Source: Mycobacterium sp. ITM-2016-00317 (GTDB taxonomy: Bacteria > Actinomycetota > Actinomycetes > Mycobacteriales > Mycobacteriaceae). Taken from it: a stretch of 64,000 nucleotides of DNA. Shown here piece after piece: positions 17,644-26,482 of the stretch. How positions within the stretch are numbered: position 1 is the first letter of the stretch; every line of letters starts with the position of its first letter. A model generated the notes under the pieces. It saw only the letters and a program-made list of their open reading frames with translations, did not search any database and was not told where the DNA came from. The stretch spans positions 1,240,001 to 1,304,000 of the forward strand of contig NZ_CP134399.1 of the NCBI RefSeq assembly GCF_002968295.1. The letters run 5' to 3'. A program made the position numbers and the translations under genes.

Positions 17644-18668
17644 CCCAAAACAGGATGCGAGCGGCAGTCGTCACCGAATTCGGCACGCCGCTGTCGATCG
17701 AAGAGCGTGATGTCCCTGAGCCCGGCTTCGGCGAGGCTCTGGTGAAGTTGGTGACCTCAGGGGTCTGCCACACCGATTTGCATGCCGCACACGGGGATTG
17801 GCCGGTCAAGCCGACTCCACCGTTCATTCCCGGCCATGAGGGGTTCGGCACCGTGGTGGCCGTCGGTGCGGGAGTCGAGGATCTCCAGGTCGGGGACATG
17901 GTGGGTAACGCGTGGCTGTGGTCGGCGTGCGGGCGCTGCGAGTACTGCCGCACCGGCTGGGAGACGCTGTGCCAGAGCCAACGCAACGGCGGCTACAGCG
18001 TCGACGGCAGCTTCGGCAGCTACATGCTCGTCGACGCCGACTACGCCGCACGCATCCCCGACGGCGTGGACCCGGTCGAGGTCGCGCCGATCCTGTGCGC
18101 CGGAGTCACCGTCTACAAGGGTCTGAAGGTCACCGAGGCCCGGCCCGGTCAGTGGGTGGCGATCTCGGGGATCGGCGGACTCGGCCACGTCGCCGTCCAA
18201 TACGCCAGCGCGATGGGCCTGCGCGTCGTCGCGGTCGACGTCGACGACGCGAAACTCGATCTGGCCACCAGGCTGGGCGCCGAGGTCACGGTCAACGCAC
18301 GGACCGCCGATGTGGTGGCCGAGGTGCAGCAGGCGACGGGCGGGGTGCACGGCGTGCTGGTGACCGCGGTCCATCCGACCGCCTTCGGGCAGGCGATCGG
18401 CCTGGCCAGGCGCGGAGGCACCATCGTATTCGTGGGTCTGCCGCCGGGCGACTTTCCGGCGTCCATCTTCGACATCGTGCTCAAGGGCCTGACGATCCGC
18501 GGCTCCATCGTGGGCACCCGGCAGGACATGGTCGAGGCGCTCGACTTCTTCGCGCGCGGGCTGATCCACCCCACGGTCCACACCGCCGGGCTCCAGGACA
18601 TCAACGACGTGTTCGACCGGATGGAGCGCGGCCAGATTGACGGCCGGGTGGTCATCGATTACCGCTGA
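17640..18668 (+). CDS. Zinc-dependent alcohol dehydrogenase (AdhP-like)
   Basis: A 342-residue medium-chain dehydrogenase. Catalytic zinc site: Cys in SGVCHTDLHAAHGDW and His in GHEGFGTVVAVG. Structural zinc cysteines: CGRCEYCRTGWETLC. Nucleotide binding: ISGIGGLGHVAVQYA. It resembles E. coli AdhP, which reduces aldehydes to primary alcohols. As last gene of the dehydratase operon it could reduce 3-hydroxypropionaldehyde to 1,3-propanediol or propionaldehyde to propanol, balancing the aldehyde dehydrogenase (inference). Confidence 0.92.
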   Translation: MTQNRMRAAVVTEFGTPLSIEERDVPEPGFGEALVKLVTSGVCHTDLHAAHGDWPVKPTPPFIPGHEGFGTVVAVGAGVEDLQVGDMVGNAWLWSACGRCEYCRTGWETLCQSQRNGGYSVDGSFGSYMLVDADYAARIPDGVDPVEVAPILCAGVTVYKGLKVTEARPGQWVAISGIGGLGHVAVQYASAMGLRVVAVDVDDAKLDLATRLGAEVTVNARTADVVAEVQQATGGVHGVLVTAVHPTAFGQAIGLARRGGTIVFVGLPPGDFPASIFDIVLKGLTIRGSIVGTRQDMVEALDFFARGLIHPTVHTAGLQDINDVFDRMERGQIDGRVVIDYR

Positions 18669-18734
18669 CACACCGATTGTTGGCTTCCGCCATCGTTAAA
18701 ATTTGCCCACTGCATGGCGCGATCTGCCATAGTC

Positions 18735-18764
18735 CGTAGTTAATTGCTTACGCAAGTAACTACG
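18735..18764. promoter_or_regulatory. 30-bp near-perfect palindrome before the PGRS-like gene
   Basis: Arms CGTAGTTA (18735-18742) and TAACTACG (18757-18764), then one mismatch, then TTGC/GCAA around a TTAC centre. It lies in an AT-rich stretch 18 bases before the GTG. It is a candidate operator for a dimeric regulator or a 5' leader hairpin. Confidence 0.55.
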
Positions 18765-18782
18765 TCGAAGGGTGCCCGCTCC

Positions 18783-20684
18783 GTGTCCAGCTGCCGGAAA
18801 ACCTCCTTGTCCGAGCCGTATTCGTCGAGCTCGACGGTCCGTGCTGCGTTACTGGCCGGCGTCGGCGGGGCGGCGCTCGTCAGTCTGGGATTGGCGCTTG
18901 CCGGTCCCGCGTCTGCGGACGAGAAAAGTTTGCTAGAGGTCTCGCTCGTTTCGGTTGATGCACCATTGGCGCCGGTCGGCGAACAACCGTGGTGGTGGCT
19001 GGAAAACGCCGAACGCGACTCGAACACCAGCGCGCTGAGCGCCGCGACCGCCCCGGTCCGGCCGATGATCGGGACCGGTGGGTGGCTGATCGGCCACGGC
19101 CTGGACGCCGCCGCGGACTGCACCGGCGCGGACTGCAACGGCGGCAACGGCGGACTGCTGTTCGGCAACGGCGGCAGCGGCGCCAACGGCGGGGCCGGCG
19201 GCCGTGCGTTCCTGATCGGTGACGGCGGTCGCGGCGGCGACGCAGGCGCGGTCGGAGTGGCCGGCGGCCACGGAGGGCGCGGCGGACTCCTGGGCGGCAA
19301 CGGCGGTGACGGCGGTGACGGTGGCCTCGGCGCCCGCGGCGGAAACGGTGGCGACGCAGGACTGCTGGCGCTGTTCGGGCAGGGCGGAAACGGCGGCAAC
19401 GGCGGCGACGGCTACACCGGAGCCACCGGGGCAGACGGTACTGACGGCGCCCGAGGGGACAACGGTGCCGACGGCGAGCATGGTGCCGATGGCACGCACG
19501 GTGTCGACGGCGCGCGCGGCGCCGATGGAACTGCCGGGGTGAACGAGACCGAAGGCGTGCCGGGTGCCGACGGTGCGTCCGGAGTGGCGACCGGTGAGGC
19601 CGGCGGCGCGGGTGGCGACGGCAATCCCGGTGGTAACGGCGGCAACGGAGGGCCCGGATACGGCGGATCACTCGCGGGGATAGATATTCCGCCGCCCGGT
19701 GACGGCGGCCGCGGCGGTGACGGTGTCGGCTATGGCGCGTCCGGCGGCAACGGCGGCAACGGCGGGGACTCGCTGGGGATCGCGTTCGGTCTCATCGGGG
19801 GAATCGGCGGCTCCGGCGGCAACGGCGGCAACGGGGCCGCCGGCGCCCCGGGTGGCAACGGCGGTGACGGCGAAAATGGTACGAACGGCGCGGACGGCGG
19901 CAACGGCGGCAACGGCCAGGCCGGCGGCAACGGCGTGGACGGCGGCAAGGGGGCGACCGGGGGCACCGGGATCGCCGGTGGCAACGGCGGCAGCGGCGGC
20001 TCCGGCGGGCTGTTCGGGAAGGGCGGCAAGGCCGGCAACGGCGGGACCGGCGGGACCGGCGGAACGGGTGGAACCGGCGGCGCGGGCGGGGCAGGCGGCA
20101 ACGGCGGCAATGCCGGCGACGGTGGGAATGGCGGTAACGGGGGCCGCGGCGGCGACGCCGGCAACGGTGGCGACGGCGCAGCCGGTGGTGACGGTGGCGC
20201 CGGGGGCAACGGCGGCAGAGGCGGCACCCAGAACACCGGCCTGCCGGGCCAGCCCGGTCCCGGCGGTGCCGGCGGCATCGGGGGCGAGGGCGGCTCCGGT
20301 GGCGACGCGGGCACAGCCGGCGAGGGCGGTCTCGGCGGTGAGGGTGGCCAGGGCGGTTTCGGCGGTGAGGCCGGCCTCGGCGGGCGCGGTGGCGAGGGTG
20401 GCGACGGCGGTGCCGGCGGTCAGGGCGGTCAGGCCGGCCGAGCAGGCTCGGGCGGACTGTTCGGATCGCGAGGCGGCAGCGGAACCGACGGCGCGGCCGG
20501 TGCGAGCGGACAATCGGGTGCCAGGGGAGCGGACGGCCAGGACGGACAACGGGGTTCCGACGGCGTGTCGGGTGCCAACGGCTCCGACGGGGCGTCCGGC
20601 AGCGCGGGCACCGGCGGCAACCAGGGCGCCCGGGGCAACGACGGCGCCGCGGGTAACGGCGGGACGTCGGGCAGCGGCGGCTGA
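18783..20684 (+). CDS. Secreted PGRS/collagen-like glycine-rich protein
   Basis: About 633 residues from a GTG preceded by GAAGGG. Residues ~18-47 form a signal peptide ([20 protein letters not shown], cleavage near AGPASA-DE). There is no PE domain. A short linker with PWWWLENAE leads into ~530 residues of glycine repeats: GGNGG-type PGRS units, a block of strict G-X-Y triplets ([19 protein letters not shown]) and a second triplet block near the C-terminus ([16 protein letters not shown]). It is probably a surface or cell-wall protein. Function is unknown. Confidence 0.8.
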   Translation: MSSCRKTSLSEPYSSSSTVRAALLAGVGGAALVSLGLALAGPASADEKSLLEVSLVSVDAPLAPVGEQPWWWLENAERDSNTSALSAATAPVRPMIGTGGWLIGHGLDAAADCTGADCNGGNGGLLFGNGGSGANGGAGGRAFLIGDGGRGGDAGAVGVAGGHGGRGGLLGGNGGDGGDGGLGARGGNGGDAGLLALFGQGGNGGNGGDGYTGATGADGTDGARGDNGADGEHGADGTHGVDGARGADGTAGVNETEGVPGADGASGVATGEAGGAGGDGNPGGNGGNGGPGYGGSLAGIDIPPPGDGGRGGDGVGYGASGGNGGNGGDSLGIAFGLIGGIGGSGGNGGNGAAGAPGGNGGDGENGTNGADGGNGGNGQAGGNGVDGGKGATGGTGIAGGNGGSGGSGGLFGKGGKAGNGGTGGTGGTGGTGGAGGAGGNGGNAGDGGNGGNGGRGGDAGNGGDGAAGGDGGAGGNGGRGGTQNTGLPGQPGPGGAGGIGGEGGSGGDAGTAGEGGLGGEGGQGGFGGEAGLGGRGGEGGDGGAGGQGGQAGRAGSGGLFGSRGGSGTDGAAGASGQSGARGADGQDGQRGSDGVSGANGSDGASGSAGTGGNQGARGNDGAAGNGGTSGSGG

Positions 20685-20694
20685 GCGCGTTTTG

Positions 20695-20716
20695 ACCTGC
20701 GCCGATAGCGGCAGGT
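20695..20716 (+). terminator. Weak hairpin after the PGRS-like gene
   Basis: ACCTG-CGC-loop-GCG-(G)-CAGGT stem with one bulge, 10 bases after the stop. It may end the PGRS-like transcript or lie in the leader of rplM; no T-run. Confidence 0.35.
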
Positions 20717-20860
20717 AAGCTGCGTCGTTGGCGTGCGCCGGCCCTCGGGTCGTCGGTCGCCTCGGGTCCCCGCCGGTCGCCGAGGTTATGTCGATGCGCA
20801 CGCCTGACCGGCACCCCGGGTCGATCCCGGGATCCACCCGAGAAAGAGAAGGTAAGCGCT

Positions 20861-21304
20861 GTGCCTACATACACGCCGAAGGCGGGTGACACCACGCGTT
20901 CGTGGTACGTCATCGACGCCACCGACGTGGTGCTCGGCCGGCTCGCCGTCGAAGCAGCCAAGCTGCTCCGCGGCAAGCACAAGCCGACATTCACGCCCAA
21001 TGTCGACGGCGGTGACTTCGTCATCGTCATCAACGCCGACAAGATCGCCGTCAGCGGCGACAAGCTCACCAAGAAGTTCGCTTACCGCCACTCGGGTTAT
21101 CCGGGCGGTCTGCGTAAGCGCTCCATCGGTGAGCTGCTGCAGAAGCACCCGACCCGTGTCGTCGAGAACGCCATCACCGGGATGCTGCCGCACAACAAGC
21201 TCGGCCGTCAGATCCAGAAGAAGCTGAAGGTCTACGCCGGACCGGACCATCCGCACGCCGCCCAGCAGCCGGCCGTGTTCGAGATCAAGCAGGTGGCTCA
21301 GTGA
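20861..21304 (+). CDS. rplM: 50S ribosomal protein L13
   Basis: A 147-residue L13: [44 protein letters not shown] and [11 protein letters not shown] are family signatures. L13 binds 23S rRNA early in 50S assembly. GTG start after AGAGAAGG. The preceding ~170 bases contain a CCCGGG-loop-CCCGGG hairpin 30 bases upstream that could take part in autoregulation. Co-transcribed with rpsI, as is usual in bacteria. Confidence 0.97.
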   Translation: MPTYTPKAGDTTRSWYVIDATDVVLGRLAVEAAKLLRGKHKPTFTPNVDGGDFVIVINADKIAVSGDKLTKKFAYRHSGYPGGLRKRSIGELLQKHPTRVVENAITGMLPHNKLGRQIQKKLKVYAGPDHPHAAQQPAVFEIKQVAQ

Positions 21305-21810
21305 CATCCGAATTCGAGACCGAGACCGAATACACCGAGACCGCCGAGGTCGTCGAGACCGGTGAGGGCGACTACAGCGTCGAGGTCGACGCCGACGCGG
21401 TGTACCGCGAGCCCGTGCTGATCGACCGCCCGATCCAGACCGTCGGCCGCCGCAAGGAGGCCGTGGTCCGCGTTCGCCTGGTCCCCGGCACCGGACAGTT
21501 CAACCTCGACGGCCGCACCCTGGAGAACTACTTCCCCAACAAGGTGCACCAGCAGCTCATCAAGGCGCCGCTGGTGACCGTCGACCGCGTGGAGCAGTTC
21601 GACATCTACGCCCACCTCGACGGCGGTGGCCCGTCCGGACAGGCCGGTGCGCTGCGTCTGGCGATCGCCCGTGCACTGATCCTGGTGCAGCCCGAGGACC
21701 GTCCGGCGCTGAAGAAGGCCGGCTTCCTCACGCGTGACCCGCGTGCCATCGAGCGCAAGAAGTACGGACTCAAGAAGGCCCGCAAGGCGCCTCAGTACAG
21801 CAAGCGCTGA
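21301..21810 (+). CDS. rpsI: 30S ribosomal protein S9
   Basis: A 169-residue S9 with core [39 protein letters not shown] and the basic tail [17 protein letters not shown] that reaches the P-site tRNA. Residues 1-45 form an unusually acidic extension ([20 protein letters not shown]) that is longer than in M. tuberculosis S9 as I recall it. The GTG overlaps the rplM stop (GTGA), so the two are translationally coupled. A strong terminator follows. Confidence 0.97.
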   Translation: MTSEFETETEYTETAEVVETGEGDYSVEVDADAVYREPVLIDRPIQTVGRRKEAVVRVRLVPGTGQFNLDGRTLENYFPNKVHQQLIKAPLVTVDRVEQFDIYAHLDGGGPSGQAGALRLAIARALILVQPEDRPALKKAGFLTRDPRAIERKKYGLKKARKAPQYSKR

Positions 21811-21824
21811 TCGATCCACGTCCT

Positions 21825-21862
21825 GGCGCCCGGTCTGCTCGCATCGCGAGCGGCCGGGCGTC
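21825..21862 (+). terminator. Terminator of rplM-rpsI
   Basis: A two-part stem: GGCGCCCGG with CCGGGCGTC (one G-U), a small internal loop, then GCTCGC/GCGAGC closed by three bases, followed by AGTCGTTT. It starts 15 bases after the rpsI stop. Confidence 0.8.
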
Positions 21863-22123
21863 AGTCGTTTCCGGAGATTCTCGGCCCTCGCCCGGAATTG
21901 TGGCGTGACACACAGTGGAGTTTCAGGAAATGGTTACGCCCCCGCTGCGGTGGGGCGAAGGCGAAATAGTTAATTAGGCACAAAGGGGTATCTCCTTTCG
22001 CTCAGCGGCGAGGTTTGAATTCGGCCGACGGGGTACGTAAGCCTCGGAACTTGGACCCAGGGCGCCTGAGGGCGTCGGTGAGAATCTCTTGCCCATGGTT
22101 CCGCGAATGCAAAGGAGTGATTG
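21863..22123. other. Non-coding leader region
   Basis: Together with the terminator this makes a gap of over 300 bases. It has an AT-rich patch (AAATAGTTAATTAGG) suggestive of a promoter around 21964-21978 and a small hairpin AAAGG...CCTTT at 21982-21998. I see no RNA gene and no riboswitch class that I can recognise. The long 5' leader precedes the secreted protein gene. Confidence 0.4.
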
Positions 22124-22630
22124 ATGAACTTCGTCAAGAACGCCGCAGCGGGTGCTTTCCTCGGTGGATCGCTGCTCTTTTCTGCCGGCCTCGGAATGGC
22201 ACACGCGCAGCCCGCCGACGGTGCGGACGGCCTGGTGAACCTGGCCATCGGTGATGTCACGCTGCTGGACGGCGCATCCCCGGACACGGTGGCCTCCGCG
22301 GCCGCCGCCATCTGCGGGGCGGTCCCCGCTGACGTGACCGTCGTAGCGACCGAGGTCGACGGCAACAGTGTCGACCAGACGGTGTGCGAGGGTCTGCCCG
22401 GTGGCGACCTGGTCATCGCGCAGAACGTCGCGAGCGGTCCGGCCGAATCCCCGGCCGCACCCAGCTCGCCGACGGAGGCCCCGGCCCCGACTCCGGCCGC
22501 GGAGCCTGCGCCTGCGCCTGAGGGGGGTGCCGAAGGCACCTCCGGTTCGGGCGAGGGTCTCGGCGCTCCGGCAGGCACCGGTGCGGCTGACGGCGGCTCT
22601 GTGCCGCTGCCCAGCGACAGCGGCGAGTAA
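22124..22630 (+). CDS. Secreted protein with Pro/Ala-rich tail
   Basis: A 168-residue protein. Signal peptide at residues 1-29 (AAAGAFLGGSLLFSAGLGMA, cleavage after AHA). A hydrophobic domain of ~70 residues has two Cys that may pair (AAICGAVPADVTVV and DQTVCEGLPGG). The last ~60 residues are Pro/Ala/Gly/Glu-rich and disordered. A strong AAAGGAG precedes the ATG. The small Cys-Cys domain is vaguely chaplin-like, but I do not recognise the family. Function unknown. Confidence 0.8.
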   Translation: MNFVKNAAAGAFLGGSLLFSAGLGMAHAQPADGADGLVNLAIGDVTLLDGASPDTVASAAAAICGAVPADVTVVATEVDGNSVDQTVCEGLPGGDLVIAQNVASGPAESPAAPSSPTEAPAPTPAAEPAPAPEGGAEGTSGSGEGLGAPAGTGAADGGSVPLPSDSGE

Positions 22631-22640
22631 CAGCTCCTCC

Positions 22641-22678
22641 CTCACCGCCCGCATCCTGAACAGGGTGCGGGCGGTGAG
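22641..22678 (+). terminator. Terminator of the secreted protein gene
   Basis: A 17-bp stem with one G-U pair (CTCACCGCCCGCATCCT at 22641-22657 with 22662-22678) and a GAAC loop, followed by CCGTTTCTG. Confidence 0.8.
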
Positions 22679-22769
22679 CCGTTTCTGCGCCGCCGGCACA
22701 CCTGTGACGTGGATAATCACCCGGAGGCGCAATTGGCTCGGGAGCCCGGACCTGTGAGAGGTTGGCACG

Positions 22770-24107
22770 ATGGCTCGACTGTTCGGCACCGATGGAGTGC
22801 GCGGCGTCGCCAACCTTGAGCTGACCGCCGAGCTGGCGATGGCACTCGGTTCGGCGGCCGCGCGACGGCTCGCAACGACCGGCGAGACCCGCCGACAGGT
22901 CGCCGTCGTCGGGCGTGACCCGCGGGCCAGCGGCGAGATGCTGGAAGCGGCCGTCATCGCAGGTATCGCCAGTGAGGGCGTCGACGTTCTCCGCGTCGGT
23001 GTGCTGCCGACGCCGGCGGTCGCCTATCTGACCAACGCCTACGACGCGGACTTCGGCGTGATGATCTCGGCGTCGCACAACCCGATGCCCGACAACGGCA
23101 TCAAGATCTTCGGACCCGGCGGGCACAAGCTGGACGACGCCACCGAGGACCGGATCGAAGACCTCGTGCAGCAGGGGCCCGGCGCGCGGCCGACCGGCGC
23201 GGGCATCGGACGGGTGGTCGACGCCGAGGACGCGCTGGAGCGCTATCTGCGCCACGTCGGCAAGGCCGCGACCACCCGGCTGGACGCGCTGACCGTCGTC
23301 GTCGACTGCGCGCACGGCGCGGCCTCGGGCGCGGCGCCGCAGGCCTACCGCGCCGCGGGCGCCAACGTCATCCCGATCAACGCCGAGCCCGACGGCCTGA
23401 ACATCAACGACGGATGCGGCTCGACCCATATGCAGACGCTGCGCCAGGCGGTGGTCGCCTACGGGGCCGACCTCGGTCTGGCCCACGACGGCGACGCCGA
23501 CCGCTGCCTGGCCGTCGACGCACACGGACGCGTCATCGACGGTGACGCGATCATGGTGGTGCTCGCCTTGGCGATGCAGGAAGCCGGCGAACTCACCGCC
23601 GACACCCTGGTCGCCACGGTGATGAGCAACATGGGCCTGCACCTGGCGATGCGGTCGGCAGGCATCGACGTGCGCACCACCGGCGTCGGCGACCGCTACG
23701 TCCTGGAGGAACTGCGCGCCGGCCGTTTCGCGCTGGGCGGCGAGCAGTCCGGGCACATCGTGCTGCCGAGCTTCGGCACCACCGGTGACGGCATCGTCAC
23801 GGGCCTTCGGTTGATGGCGCGGATGGCCCAGACCGGTCTGAGCCTGGCTGAACTGGCCGAACCGATGCGCACCCTTCCGCAGGTGCTCATCAACGTCGCG
23901 GTCACCGACAAGGCGACCGTGGCCGACGCCCCCTCGGTGCGTGACGCGGTCGCGCGGGTCGAGGCGGAACTCGGTGACACCGGACGAATCCTGTTGCGTC
24001 CCTCGGGAACCGAGCAGGTGGTCCGGGTCATGGTAGAGGCCGCCGACGAAGACACCGCCCGGCAGATGGCAGCGCGGGTCGCGGAGTCGGTCAGCGCGCA
24101 ACGCTGA
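22770..24107 (+). CDS. glmM: Phosphoglucosamine mutase
   Basis: A 445-residue alpha-phosphohexomutase converting glucosamine 6-phosphate to glucosamine 1-phosphate for UDP-GlcNAc and peptidoglycan. Motifs: N-terminal [15 protein letters not shown], active phosphoserine loop [12 protein letters not shown], metal loop HDGDADRC, sugar loop GGEQSGHI and phosphate loop [12 protein letters not shown]. It acts one step after GlmS, encoded 6.5 kb downstream. Confidence 0.97.
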   Translation: MARLFGTDGVRGVANLELTAELAMALGSAAARRLATTGETRRQVAVVGRDPRASGEMLEAAVIAGIASEGVDVLRVGVLPTPAVAYLTNAYDADFGVMISASHNPMPDNGIKIFGPGGHKLDDATEDRIEDLVQQGPGARPTGAGIGRVVDAEDALERYLRHVGKAATTRLDALTVVVDCAHGAASGAAPQAYRAAGANVIPINAEPDGLNINDGCGSTHMQTLRQAVVAYGADLGLAHDGDADRCLAVDAHGRVIDGDAIMVVLALAMQEAGELTADTLVATVMSNMGLHLAMRSAGIDVRTTGVGDRYVLEELRAGRFALGGEQSGHIVLPSFGTTGDGIVTGLRLMARMAQTGLSLAELAEPMRTLPQVLINVAVTDKATVADAPSVRDAVARVEAELGDTGRILLRPSGTEQVVRVMVEAADEDTARQMAARVAESVSAQR

Positions 24108-24150
24108 AATCCGCGGGAACCGGCAGGCCCTCGCCGGCGTCCAATCTCAT

Positions 24151-24462
24151 ATGGGTACTGCAGGCGCGGCCCGCGTCGACACGGCGGCGGTGCGCGCGAT
24201 CGCGCGCGAATACGAGACGGTGGCGGCGATCCTCGACGCTGCGGTCCGCACACATCTGAGCGGTCTGGGATTCGGCGGCGCAACCGCGGGACGCGCCCAC
24301 GCCGCACACGGGGATGCATTGCGCGGCAGGCTGTTCGAAGTCATCACCGCGCTGCGACAGTGGTCGCGCGCGGCCGAGGAGATCGCGGCGGCGCTGCGGA
24401 CATCCGCGGAGCGCTACCAGGCCGGTGACGCGGCCGCCGCGGATCGGGTCGGGTGGCGGTGA
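24151..24462 (+). CDS. WXG100-like protein (Rv3440c-like)
   Basis: About 103 residues, mostly helical and Ala-rich (ARVDTAAVRAIAREYETVAA, RQWSRAAEEIAAALRTSAER). Length, position directly after glmM and helical hairpin character match Rv3440c and ESX-associated excreted-protein D-like families (type VII chaperone or substrate-like). No secretion tag is certain. Its TGA overlaps the ATG of the next gene (TGATG), so the pair is coupled and may form a complex. Confidence 0.75.
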   Translation: MGTAGAARVDTAAVRAIAREYETVAAILDAAVRTHLSGLGFGGATAGRAHAAHGDALRGRLFEVITALRQWSRAAEEIAAALRTSAERYQAGDAAAADRVGWR

Positions 24463-25856
24463 TGACCGACAGTTCCGATGCCGCAACGTATCTGGCCAAA
24501 GGGCGGCCCGCGGTGGAGAACCTGCAGACCTATGTGTGGGCGTGCCGCCAGCTCGGCTACCACCACCCCGACCTGACGGTGCACGCCGGTCAGCTGCGGG
24601 ACTGGTACGGCACCGAGGACGGGCTGGACCTCAGTGTGCTGGCGCGGGACTGCGTGGCGCTGGAGGATGCGCTGCGCGCCGCGCAGGACGCGCTGGCCGG
24701 CCAGGACCGGCAGCTGGCCCAGTTGGCCGCGGCCTGGCAGGGCGCGGGAGCCGATGCCGCCTGCGGATTCCTGAGCAGGCACGCCGAGGCGTCCACTGCC
24801 GTCACCGGGATGCTGCGGGCGGCCACGCACACGCTGGCCACCCTCGGCGACGAGCTGCGGCAGGCCGTCGGGGCCAAGGCGGACGCCGCGACGGGCATCG
24901 AGGAACGCACCGCCGCCGCGCGCACCGAGTGGCTGGCCGCCGCGGCGACGGTCACCACCGGAGCCGGCGATCGCGCCGCCGCCAGTGAACTGGTCGACCA
25001 GGCGGTGAAGCCGTTCGTCGTCGGCACGGTGGCCACCGAATGGCTGACGGCGATGCAACAGTCCGTGGCGTCGGTCTCGGCGGCCTACGAACGCTCGCTG
25101 ACCGACATCGGCGGCGACGCGGCACCGGTGTTCGATGTCCCCGGCGACCTCGGTCCGGTGTGGACCGCCGCGCGAGAGTCCGGCTGCGACGACGACGTGC
25201 AGTGTCCCCAGCCCCAGCCCCAGTCCCAGCCCCAGCCCCAGCCCCAGCCGGCAGCGGCGCAGGTCGGCGCGCCCGCTCCTGGCCCGGTCGCGGCTGCGCC
25301 CGCGCCGTGGAGCGAGTCCACCGCACCGGGCATACCCACCGCGCCCGCGGCGTGGAGCGCGCCCCCCGAACCGCCGGCACCGGCACCCGTGCCGGGCATG
25401 GGAGCTGGCCTGCCCGACCTCGGCAGTGGACTCTCAGGACTGGGCTCGCCGTTCGCCGACATGCTCGGTGGTCTGCTCGGCGGCGCCGGCGGCGGTCTGC
25501 CCGACCTGCCTGAGCCCGACCTGCCGGACCTGGACGAGGTCGAGCCCGACCTGGAGGAACCCGACCTGGACGAGGCCGAGCCCTCCGACGACGACGAGCC
25601 CTCCGGCGACGACGAAGACGAGGACGAGGACGGCGAACCCGTCGACGAGACCGCAGCGGTCGCCGAACCCGCGCCCACGGACGAACAACCCTGCGAATCC
25701 TCGGCTGGGCCCGCCGAAGAGGTCGCTGCGCCGACGCCGGTGCCCGCGCCGCCACCGGCCGAACCGCTGCCGCCGGCCGAACCCGTGGCCGAAGAACAGA
25801 CCCCCTGTGAGATCGCCGCCGACGAGGTGCCGCAGGTCGGAGAACCCGCCGGGTAG
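24462..25856 (+). CDS. Alanine/proline-rich protein (Rv3439c-like)
   Basis: About 464 residues. The N-terminal ~220 form an ESX-like helical domain (for example LAQLAAAWQGAGADAACGFL with a W-x-G turn). The rest is low complexity: a Pro-Gln run (QPQPQSQPQPQPQPQP), a Gly-rich hydrophobic stretch (PFADMLGGLLGGAGGGLPDL), then acidic EPDL repeats and a Pro-Glu tail with two Cys. It fits the conserved Ala/Pro-rich Rv3439c. An in-frame GTG 9 bases upstream is an alternative start. Function unknown. Confidence 0.78.
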   Translation: MTDSSDAATYLAKGRPAVENLQTYVWACRQLGYHHPDLTVHAGQLRDWYGTEDGLDLSVLARDCVALEDALRAAQDALAGQDRQLAQLAAAWQGAGADAACGFLSRHAEASTAVTGMLRAATHTLATLGDELRQAVGAKADAATGIEERTAAARTEWLAAAATVTTGAGDRAAASELVDQAVKPFVVGTVATEWLTAMQQSVASVSAAYERSLTDIGGDAAPVFDVPGDLGPVWTAARESGCDDDVQCPQPQPQSQPQPQPQPAAAQVGAPAPGPVAAAPAPWSESTAPGIPTAPAAWSAPPEPPAPAPVPGMGAGLPDLGSGLSGLGSPFADMLGGLLGGAGGGLPDLPEPDLPDLDEVEPDLEEPDLDEAEPSDDDEPSGDDEDEDEDGEPVDETAAVAEPAPTDEQPCESSAGPAEEVAAPTPVPAPPPAEPLPPAEPVAEEQTPCEIAADEVPQVGEPAG

Positions 25857-25867
25857 CGTCAGCCGAC

Positions 25868-26482
25868 GTGAAGCTGCGAATCCCGGAAGCGGTGTCCCTG
25901 TTTCTGCTCGGCGCGGTCGCGGCGCTGATCGGCGACCACAGCCACGTGGCCACCGGAACCACGGTCTACTTCACCGACGCGGTGCCGTTCCTGTGGAGCA
26001 GTCCGCTGTGGTTCCCGATCCTGGTCGGCTCGGCGACGGTGTCGCTGGCCGAATTGCGGCTGCATCTGCCCGCACTCCGGGCGGACGTGACGGCCCGGCA
26101 GGCACTGGGCGGTGTCGCCGCGGTCGTCGGCACCTATGTCATCACCTCGTTGGTGCATGAGGCGGCGGTGGTCCCGGTCACCGCGCTGGTCTGTGCGGCG
26201 GCGGTGATCGTCTGGTGCGTGCTCGGTGACGCGCCCGGTGCGGCCTGCGGGGTGGTGATCGCGGTGGTCGGGCCCGGCGTCGAGATCGCGCTGGCGCACC
26301 TGGACGTGTTCGCCTACCACCCGGCCGCCGACGGGCTGTTCGGCGTCGCACCGTTCCTGGTGCCGCTGTACTTCGCGTTCGGCGTGGTCGGCGCGCTGCT
26401 CGGAGAGCTCGCGGTGGCGCGCCGGCCGCAGACCGGCACGCCGGTGTGCGACACCGTCAGCCGCGCGCCAGGTGCCGGCTGA
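25868..26482 (+). CDS. Integral membrane protein
   Basis: A 204-residue protein with about five or six hydrophobic segments (AVSLFLLGAVAALIGD, WFPILVGSATVSLAEL, VVAVVGTYVIT-like and FLVPLYFAFGVVGALLGELA). The start DHSHVATGTTVYF plus LWFPILVGSA and the C-terminal FLVPLYF pattern are faintly reminiscent of INSIG-fold membrane proteins, but I would not assign a function. GTG start. The 3' end overlaps that of the convergent acyl-CoA dehydrogenase by 26 bases. Confidence 0.75.
   Translation: MKLRIPEAVSLFLLGAVAALIGDHSHVATGTTVYFTDAVPFLWSSPLWFPILVGSATVSLAELRLHLPALRADVTARQALGGVAAVVGTYVITSLVHEAAVVPVTALVCAAAVIVWCVLGDAPGAACGVVIAVVGPGVEIALAHLDVFAYHPAADGLFGVAPFLVPLYFAFGVVGALLGELAVARRPQTGTPVCDTVSRAPGAG

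Noticed and set aside
19668..21072. Long Pro/Arg-rich frames antisense or shifted to the PGRS-like gene
   Set aside because: They mirror the glycine repeats and have no independent start signals or motifs.
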